Part shown: positions 58,751 to 64,000 of the stretch, one piece after another
Layout of the letters: each line of letters begins with the position of its first letter
Position numbering within the stretch: the first letter of the stretch is position 1
DNA from: an uncultured Pelagibacteraceae bacterium
GTDB taxonomy: Bacteria > Pseudomonadota > Alphaproteobacteria > Pelagibacterales > AG-422-B15
Direction: 5' to 3'
DNA: 64,000 nt
NCBI GenBank assembly: GCA_902624455.1
Contig: CACNXQ010000006.1
Location: 1-64,000, forward strand
Program-made: the position numbers and the translations under genes
The notes under the pieces: generated by a model
Told to the model about the DNA's origin: nothing
Database searches by the model: none
The model's input: the letters and a program-made list of their open reading frames with translations, nothing else

Positions 58751-59953
58751 CTAAAATGCAAAATCTTGAAATAAGTTTGGATCTCCAAAAATATCTCCAT
58801 AATCTAGATTGCCCCCCAAGTTTCCACCACCAAGCTCTTCATCTGAAAGTTCATTTTGTTCTAATACCTGTAGTTGATCAAGGAATTTTGATTTTTTTTC
58901 TTTATCAGCTGCATCTATACAAGACTGTCCGTAAAGGTCATTTTTTAAAATTTGAGTTCCACCGTAAGAACAAAGAATAACTAAAAGTATAATAGCTACA
59001 ATTCCTTTTGGTATTTTAAAGCCTACTTTGTAGTCTTTATCAATTCTAGATATTGCAGCTTTTTCAGTTACGTACTTTTCCTGGGACAAAGCATATTTTT
59101 TTTCTTCCCTTCGTCTTAATATTTCATAAGTGACAGCCGCAATAATTGTAAGGGCAATAATTGATAGTGCTAAGGCACTTAAAGCAGGACTTATTCCCAG
59201 TCTTACTTTCGAAGCAATAACGGTTGTTAGAGTTTGATCTGATAAAATACTAAATACCGTTGTATTATAATTTTCAAAAGATGCGAGAAAAGCAATCACA
59301 GCAGCTGATGCTATTGCAGGTGCTAAATATGGAATTAATATTTTAAAAAATACTTGAGTTTGAGATGCTCCTAAATCCAATGCTGCTTCTTCTTGTGTTT
59401 GATCAAATCTCTGTAAGCGTGCAACAAAAATAAGAAAGCAATAAGTTGAAATAAAACAAGTTTGAGCAAGAATTGTTAAAAATATTCCATTTCTTCCAAT
59501 TTCAGATATAAATCCCTCACCACCTAGTCCAGCAAGTCTATCCCATAAAACAACTGTAGATATTCCGATGATTACGCCTGGAAATAAAACCGGCATAATG
59601 GAAATTGAATAATAAATATCTCGTAATTGAGATTTAACTTGGGTGAGCACTATAGCTGCAGCCATTCCTATTGGAACAGCCAATAAAACAACACCTCCTC
59701 CAATAATGAGACTGCTAATTAATCCATCATGTAGACGCCAATCAGTAAACAAACCAGCTAAATGTTGTCCATCATAAGCAATTTTTCCCTCATTAAACCA
59801 CCTGAAAGTAAAACATTCCCAGGGAGTTATAGCTGGAAACTCTGCTGAATTAAAAGCAGTAAAGCTCATAATAATCAGAGGACCAAAGAGATAAGTAAAA
59901 AAGATAAAAAGGTACAACCCCATCATAAACTTCATAACATGCGATGATGTCAT
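58751..59953 (-). CDS. Polyamine-type ABC transporter permease (PotC/PotI-like) with C-terminal extension
   Basis: 400 aa, against about 260-290 for typical PotC/PotI. The first ~285 residues hold six TMs and the EAA loop QEEAALDLGASQTQVFFKILIP (about 188-209). After a charged linker comes a seventh hydrophobic segment (GIVAIILLVILCSYGGTQIL, about 318-337). An acidic cytoplasmic or periplasmic tail follows, ending in a Gly/Asn/Asp-rich stretch (GGGNLGGNLDYGDIFGD). The extension's role is unknown. Overlaps the partner permease gene by 4 bp. Confidence 0.88.
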   Translation of the reverse strand: MTSSHVMKFMMGLYLFIFFTYLFGPLIIMSFTAFNSAEFPAITPWECFTFRWFNEGKIAYDGQHLAGLFTDWRLHDGLISSLIIGGGVVLLAVPIGMAAAIVLTQVKSQLRDIYYSISIMPVLFPGVIIGISTVVLWDRLAGLGGEGFISEIGRNGIFLTILAQTCFISTYCFLIFVARLQRFDQTQEEAALDLGASQTQVFFKILIPYLAPAIASAAVIAFLASFENYNTTVFSILSDQTLTTVIASKVRLGISPALSALALSIIALTIIAAVTYEILRRREEKKYALSQEKYVTEKAAISRIDKDYKVGFKIPKGIVAIILLVILCSYGGTQILKNDLYGQSCIDAADKEKKSKFLDQLQVLEQNELSDEELGGGNLGGNLDYGDIFGDPNLFQDFAF

Positions 59954-60879
59954 CTTATAATCTCCCCAATACGGACTTTAAATATTCTCATCATTGTGAG
60001 AACAAATATAACTGAAATTATTAATAATATTATTGAGTAAGCAGATCCTCTTGACCAGTTATCATTCATATTAAACCATTGATAAATTAATTGAGGAAAC
60101 CATAGAGTATTGGGACTACTCAATACAACTGGTGTAGCTAAAGCTCCAACTGTAAGCATGAATACCATAGTGCAGCCAGATACGATACCTGGTTTAGCGT
60201 GTGGAATTACAACCCTCCAATGTGTTCTAAATGTTGATGATCCTAAATCTTTTGCAGCTTCTATCTGGTTTACATCAAGACTCTCAATCGCATTGTAAAG
60301 CGGAAACATCATTAGTAAAATATAGGCATAAATCAGACCGGTATATAAACCGATATCATAGGTTATAAATAATATGCCTTGATCAATAATGCCAATACCA
60401 GTAAGAACATTATTTATCACACCTTCATTTGCAAAAAGTATTCTTAAAGCAAAAGATCTTAAAAGCTCATTAATCCAAAATGGAATGATAAGTGACACAA
60501 TTAAAAGTCTTGCTGTGCTTGGATTTGCAATTTTTGCGATATAAAATGCTATTGGATAACAAAAAGCAAGATTCGCTAGAGTTACAAATATAGATACCAA
60601 TATAGTTCTGCCAAAGACTCCTAGATCGACAAAATTAAAAGCATCTTGAGCAGTTTTTGATCCAAAAACAAAGTGTTGATAGTGTTCAAAAGTATAGAAA
60701 TCTTTTGGTCCTCCTCTCTCTAGTGGTGGCACATTGGTTCTAAAGGACAAATCTAGCATGTATAACTGAGGTATAATTACAAGAAATACAAACCAAAAAA
60801 TTATTGCAACTAGAAAGTATATTGCAATTGCTCTTCCATTCTTTTTGAAAAAAGGTTGTGTGAAAAAATAACTATTCAT
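59950..60879 (-). CDS. Polyamine-type ABC transporter permease (PotB/PotH-like)
   Basis: About 309-aa inner-membrane permease with six TM segments and the EAA loop QIEAAKDLGSSTFRTHWRVVIP. I choose ATG 60879 (MNSYFFTQ), 1 bp after the ATPase stop, over an upstream ATG at 60933 that would overlap the ATPase gene by 53 bp. TNVPPLERGGPKDFYTFEHYQHF in the first loop is typical for PotB/H. Pairs with the extended PotC-like permease. Confidence 0.88.
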   Translation of the reverse strand: MNSYFFTQPFFKKNGRAIAIYFLVAIIFWFVFLVIIPQLYMLDLSFRTNVPPLERGGPKDFYTFEHYQHFVFGSKTAQDAFNFVDLGVFGRTILVSIFVTLANLAFCYPIAFYIAKIANPSTARLLIVSLIIPFWINELLRSFALRILFANEGVINNVLTGIGIIDQGILFITYDIGLYTGLIYAYILLMMFPLYNAIESLDVNQIEAAKDLGSSTFRTHWRVVIPHAKPGIVSGCTMVFMLTVGALATPVVLSSPNTLWFPQLIYQWFNMNDNWSRGSAYSIILLIISVIFVLTMMRIFKVRIGEIIR

Positions 60880-60880
60880 A

Positions 60881-61978
60881 TTAATCAATTGCCAAGGGTG
60901 CTTTTGGTAAAATAATAGATTTTTGTGAGTCAAACCCTAAATTTATACTAGATCCATTTTTAATATGGGAAGTATCTATTGCATTAGGGACTGAAAATTT
61001 TATTTTTGTTCCAGATTTTAAATGCGCATAAAAATTTTTAATATTTCCTTCAAATTCAAAACTATCAATTATCACTGGTAAAGAATTATCAAAGTTATCA
61101 TCACTTCTTGGAAGAAAAAGTGACTCCGGTCGAACAAATGCAATTGCATCATCATTAATATTTAGATTAGTATTATCATTAATTGTAGATCGGAAAATGC
61201 CATCAGGGGTATCTATCTCAACTGTTTTTCCATCAATACTTTTAATTCGACCATAAATGGGATTGTTTTCTCCAACAAATGTTGCAACAAATGGTGTTCT
61301 AGGATTGTTATAAACTTCATCGCATGGACCTACTTGTTCTAACTCGCCCTCATTCATAACTGCAATTCTATCAGACATTGTAAGGGCCTCTCCTTGATCA
61401 TGTGTAATATAAATAAAGGTAATATTCACTCTTTTTTGTATTTCACGTAACTCAGTTCTCATTCTTTGACGCAGTTTTAAATCAAGAGCTGATAATGGTT
61501 CATCTAATAATAGAACTTTAGGCTCAACGGCTAATGCCCTAGCAATTGCAACTCTCTGTTTTTGACCCCCTGATAATTGATGAACTTTTTTTTCACCTTG
61601 TCCTTCGAGGGCTATAAGCTCCAAAAGCTCGTCGGCTCTTTTCTGTCTATCAGTTTTAGAAACTCCTCTTACTTCTAGTGAAAATGCAATATTTTCTGAA
61701 ACAGTCATAAGGGGAAACAAAGCTAGGTTTTGAAATATTAGTGCGGTAGGTCTTTTATTTGGCCCTATGCCTGACATATCCTTGTTATCGATTAATACAT
61801 TACCTTCAGAAGGATCTTGAAAACCTGAAATTGCTCTCAGTAAAGTTGTTTTTCCACATCCTGAAGGCCCTAAAAAACTAAAAAACTCTCCACCTTCGAT
61901 TTTCACACTGACATTCTTTGCAGCAAAAAAACTTCCAAAGGTTACAGAAACATTACTTAATTCAACATCAGCGCTCAT
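60881..61978 (-). CDS. potA: Polyamine-type ABC transporter ATP-binding protein (PotA/PotG-like)
   Basis: 365-aa ATPase with Walker A GPSGCGKTT (37-45), signature LSGGQKQRVAIARAL, Walker B VLLLDEPLSALD and a C-terminal TOBE regulatory domain (about 240-360, including AFVRPESLFLPR). Energises uptake with the two downstream permeases. The upstream binding-protein gene is separated by a strong terminator, so this gene is read by partial read-through or its own start. Confidence 0.9.
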   Translation of the reverse strand: MSADVELSNVSVTFGSFFAAKNVSVKIEGGEFFSFLGPSGCGKTTLLRAISGFQDPSEGNVLIDNKDMSGIGPNKRPTALIFQNLALFPLMTVSENIAFSLEVRGVSKTDRQKRADELLELIALEGQGEKKVHQLSGGQKQRVAIARALAVEPKVLLLDEPLSALDLKLRQRMRTELREIQKRVNITFIYITHDQGEALTMSDRIAVMNEGELEQVGPCDEVYNNPRTPFVATFVGENNPIYGRIKSIDGKTVEIDTPDGIFRSTINDNTNLNINDDAIAFVRPESLFLPRSDDNFDNSLPVIIDSFEFEGNIKNFYAHLKSGTKIKFSVPNAIDTSHIKNGSSINLGFDSQKSIILPKAPLAID

Positions 61979-62012
61979 ATGAATAAATTATTATTATATA
62001 AAAAAACTCATT

Positions 62013-62046
62013 AAAAAAAACGCCCAAGTATTTCACTTGGGCGTTT
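62013..62046 (-). terminator. Strong intrinsic terminator between binding-protein gene and potA
   Basis: Perfect 12-bp stem AAACGCCCAAGT (62018-62029) with ACTTGGGCGTTT (62035-62046), 5-nt loop. On the minus strand it runs straight into eight T residues (62013-62020). It sits 20 bp after the binding-protein stop and inside the operon, so it should limit transcription of the membrane and ATPase genes. Confidence 0.9.
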
Positions 62047-62066
62047 AAGTTTAATTTTAGAGTGAA

Positions 62067-63212
62067 TTACGCAGTTTCAAATTTATTTGCGTACTCCGCT
62101 CTTGCATCTGCATACCATGGTGGTTCTGGCGGCCAAGGATTTAACTTGGTCGAAGTATCCCCCGGATATATTGCTTTTGCTAAAGCTTTAGTTTCATCTG
62201 AGTAATGATCTGAAGCTCCATTAACAGCAGAGTTATAACCGATTTCATTCACAGTTTGACCACCTACTTCCGGTGTAAAACTATAATTGATTAACTCATA
62301 AGCTTCATCGATATTTTCTGCTTTTGCAGAAAGTGTTATTCCATCGATCCAAGCTAATGCACCTTCATCGGTTGTTTGATAAGCAACTGGTTCTCCTGCT
62401 TTCATCATTGCAGCTATTGGACCATCCCAAGTCTGACCTACGACAACTCCATCGGATGTAAATCCTTGTTTCTGTGGATCTGCTCCTGACCAGAACTTGA
62501 CAAGATTTCCTTTTTTAGAAATACAATAATCAGTAATTGTTTCCCAATTTTTTCTCATTGTATCTTCATCTTTATATGAAGACCAGAAATCCATTTTTCC
62601 TTGATGGTGCATCCAAATACCACAACCAGTCATCATTGAATAAGTTCTACCCATCATGAAAGCTCCATCAATACCTGGATTAGGTTCCCAAATATCACCA
62701 AAACTTGGAAGTCCATCAGGTTGCCACTTATCAGTTCTCCATGATATTGACTCTGTTCCCCATAATTGAGGCACCCAGTGTGAACCATTGCCACCAAAGT
62801 TCCAGTCGCGCTCACCTACCGCAAGCATTCCAGGATTAACAGCGCTAGTGTTTATTCTGTTCATATCAAATGGCGCAAGAACACCAAGGTTCTCCCACTG
62901 CAAAGCTCTCATATTAGTTGGACTTGCTAGATCGAAACCAGCACCACCACCAGCTTTCATTTTGGATATGATTTCTCCGTTATCACCTATTTTAGTATGG
63001 TTAACTGTAATGCCTGTTTTAGCTTTAAAATCTGCAACTACAGAGTCAGGTAAATACTCTCCCCACATTAAAACATTAACAACGGGAGCAGCAAAAGCAT
63101 TTGGAATGTACCAAGGACCAATTGCTGCTGCTGCACCAGTGGCAGCTGCACCTTTTAGTACTGATCTTCTTGAAACTTTTGCAGCCTTAAGAGTTTTATT
63201 TATTTTCTTCAC
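62067..63212 (-). CDS. Polyamine-type periplasmic binding protein with Tat signal (PotD/PotF-like)
   Basis: 381-aa type II binding protein. The N-terminus has a twin-arginine signal (SRRSVLK with Arg15-Arg16, then an alanine-rich core to about 41), so export as a folded protein through TatABC (encoded at 42300-42808) is likely. NVLMWGEYLPDSVVADFKAKTGI is typical of the PotD/PotF group. The start codon is GTG with a strong GAGGAG site 5 nt away. Ligand (spermidine, putrescine or a guanidino compound) is not resolved; the agmatinase downstream favours a guanidino or amine compound. Confidence 0.9.
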   Translation of the reverse strand: MKKINKTLKAAKVSRRSVLKGAAATGAAAAIGPWYIPNAFAAPVVNVLMWGEYLPDSVVADFKAKTGITVNHTKIGDNGEIISKMKAGGGAGFDLASPTNMRALQWENLGVLAPFDMNRINTSAVNPGMLAVGERDWNFGGNGSHWVPQLWGTESISWRTDKWQPDGLPSFGDIWEPNPGIDGAFMMGRTYSMMTGCGIWMHHQGKMDFWSSYKDEDTMRKNWETITDYCISKKGNLVKFWSGADPQKQGFTSDGVVVGQTWDGPIAAMMKAGEPVAYQTTDEGALAWIDGITLSAKAENIDEAYELINYSFTPEVGGQTVNEIGYNSAVNGASDHYSDETKALAKAIYPGDTSTKLNPWPPEPPWYADARAEYANKFETA

Positions 63213-63476
63213 GGCTACTCCTCTATTATTATTTAATTAATGAAAAATTCTCATACATATGGGAGTTACTGTAAAGAGTAAAATTGATGATTTTCGTAAG
63301 CTTTTTTAGGGTAAAATTAAATTTTTTACTAATCCTATGAAAAATATAGATAAAAAGTAGTTATATATTTAAACTTTAAATATAATTAATAAAGTACTGA
63401 TTAATATGATTTTTTTTAATTGATTATAAATAATTGTTAAAATGAAGCAAAAAATTGTCTTTAATGAAACCTTCAA

Positions 63477-64000
63477 ATGCTAAAGACCACAACAATAGGA
63501 TCATATCCAAAACCAGATTATCTAAATCTTCCAGACTGGTTTAAAGGCGAGAAAGGAACAGACTCAGAATATCCTACATCTGGATGGGTTGAAGCGGTAA
63601 GTGCCATGGGGGAAGACTTTGAAAAGATAATTATTAGAGCTTCCCAAGAAATCATTCAAGATCAAATAGATTGTGGCGTAGACGTTGTAACAGACGGTGA
63701 AGTAAGAAGAGAAAATTATATACATTACCATTGTAGGTTTCTTAAAGGTATTGACTTTAATAAGTTAACAAAAAAAACAGCAAGAACTGGAAACTATGAT
63801 TGTTATCTGCCAACAATAACTAATAAAATAAAATTTGATAAACCTTTCTTATCAAATGAATTTAAACTTTGTCAAAAATTATCATCTAGACCGGTAAAAA
63901 TTACAATTCCTGGACCACTAACTATTGCTGATACCATTGCTGATAATTTCTACAAAGATCATAAGAAAATGGGAATAGATTTATCGGAGTCTATTAATCA
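63477..64000 (+). CDS. Methionine synthase II (MetE C-terminal domain)-like protein, partial
   Basis: Cut by the right edge; 174 codons visible. The start LKTTTIGSYPKPDYL and IDCGVDVVTDGEVRRENYIHYHCRF and KITIPGPLTIADTI match the cobalamin-independent methionine synthase catalytic-domain family, here as a stand-alone protein without the MetE N-terminal half. Such proteins may methylate homocysteine from other donors. There is no Shine-Dalgarno before the ATG. The 264-bp gap to the left is AT-rich and should hold its promoter and that of the polyamine operon; I see no other element there. Confidence 0.75.
   Translation, partial: MLKTTTIGSYPKPDYLNLPDWFKGEKGTDSEYPTSGWVEAVSAMGEDFEKIIIRASQEIIQDQIDCGVDVVTDGEVRRENYIHYHCRFLKGIDFNKLTKKTARTGNYDCYLPTITNKIKFDKPFLSNEFKLCQKLSSRPVKITIPGPLTIADTIADNFYKDHKKMGIDLSESIN

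Overview
This 64 kb window is a strongly AT-rich, gene-dense bacterial chromosome segment, most likely from a streamlined marine alphaproteobacterium. The support is the conserved order dgt-argS-(SPOR anchor)-nagZ-scpA-scpB ... tatA-tatB-tatC-serS-surE-yajC-secD-secF, an Irr-type Fur-family regulator, the ssb-gyrA-coaD-ppi-queA-tgt block, very short spacers and convergent genes that share stop codons. HIMB59- or AEGEAN-169-like lineages are possible, but the sequence alone does not fix the lineage. I see no rRNA, CRISPR array, insertion sequence or prophage.

Layout. 1-3970 (minus): lon (cut by the window edge), clpX, clpP, tig and tRNA-Leu(TAG), a protein quality-control block. 4005-10464: a DMT exporter, a small membrane protein, and a Liv/HAAT-type ABC transporter operon (binding protein, two ATPases, two permeases and a coupled 27-aa membrane peptide) with a Fur-box-like operator in front. 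10647-16169: a zinc-ribbon methyltransferase, a D-2-hydroxyacid dehydrogenase, a DUF1543-like protein, a secreted type-B carboxylesterase and the NAD(P)HX repair enzyme Nnr. 16348-19235: nitrogen assimilation (P-II, GSII, then GSI behind a long hairpin/palindrome). 19238-26459: acyl-CoA dehydrogenase, acyl-CoA carboxyltransferase, parE, aldehyde dehydrogenase and enoyl-CoA hydratase. 26460-41533: tRNA queuosine genes, coaD, gyrA, ssb, uvrA, sodB, secDF-yajC, surE and serS. 41543-42808: tatCBA.

42890-51292 is an iron and peroxide island lying exactly between the otherwise contiguous scpAB and tatABC blocks: fbpC and fbpB (Fe3+ ABC transporter), irr, katG, a 2-oxoglutarate/Fe(II)-oxygenase-like gene, fbpA and a di-haem c-type protein. 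It carries its own operators: Irr boxes at irr and at katG, two Fur boxes at fbpA, and a hairpin that would hide the fbpB ribosome-binding site. I consider this the most interesting region.

51309-57774: scpB, scpA, nagZ, a SPOR-anchor gene reduced to 64 codons, argS, dgt and xthA. 57771-63212: a polyamine operon (Tat-exported binding protein, terminator, ATPase, two permeases, agmatinase). From 63477 to the edge: the start of a MetE C-terminal-domain-like gene. Several starts are non-ATG (gyrA TTG; ppi, polyamine binding protein and di-haem protein GTG), and some genes appear to be leaderless. All assignments come from reading motifs by eye; no database search was run.
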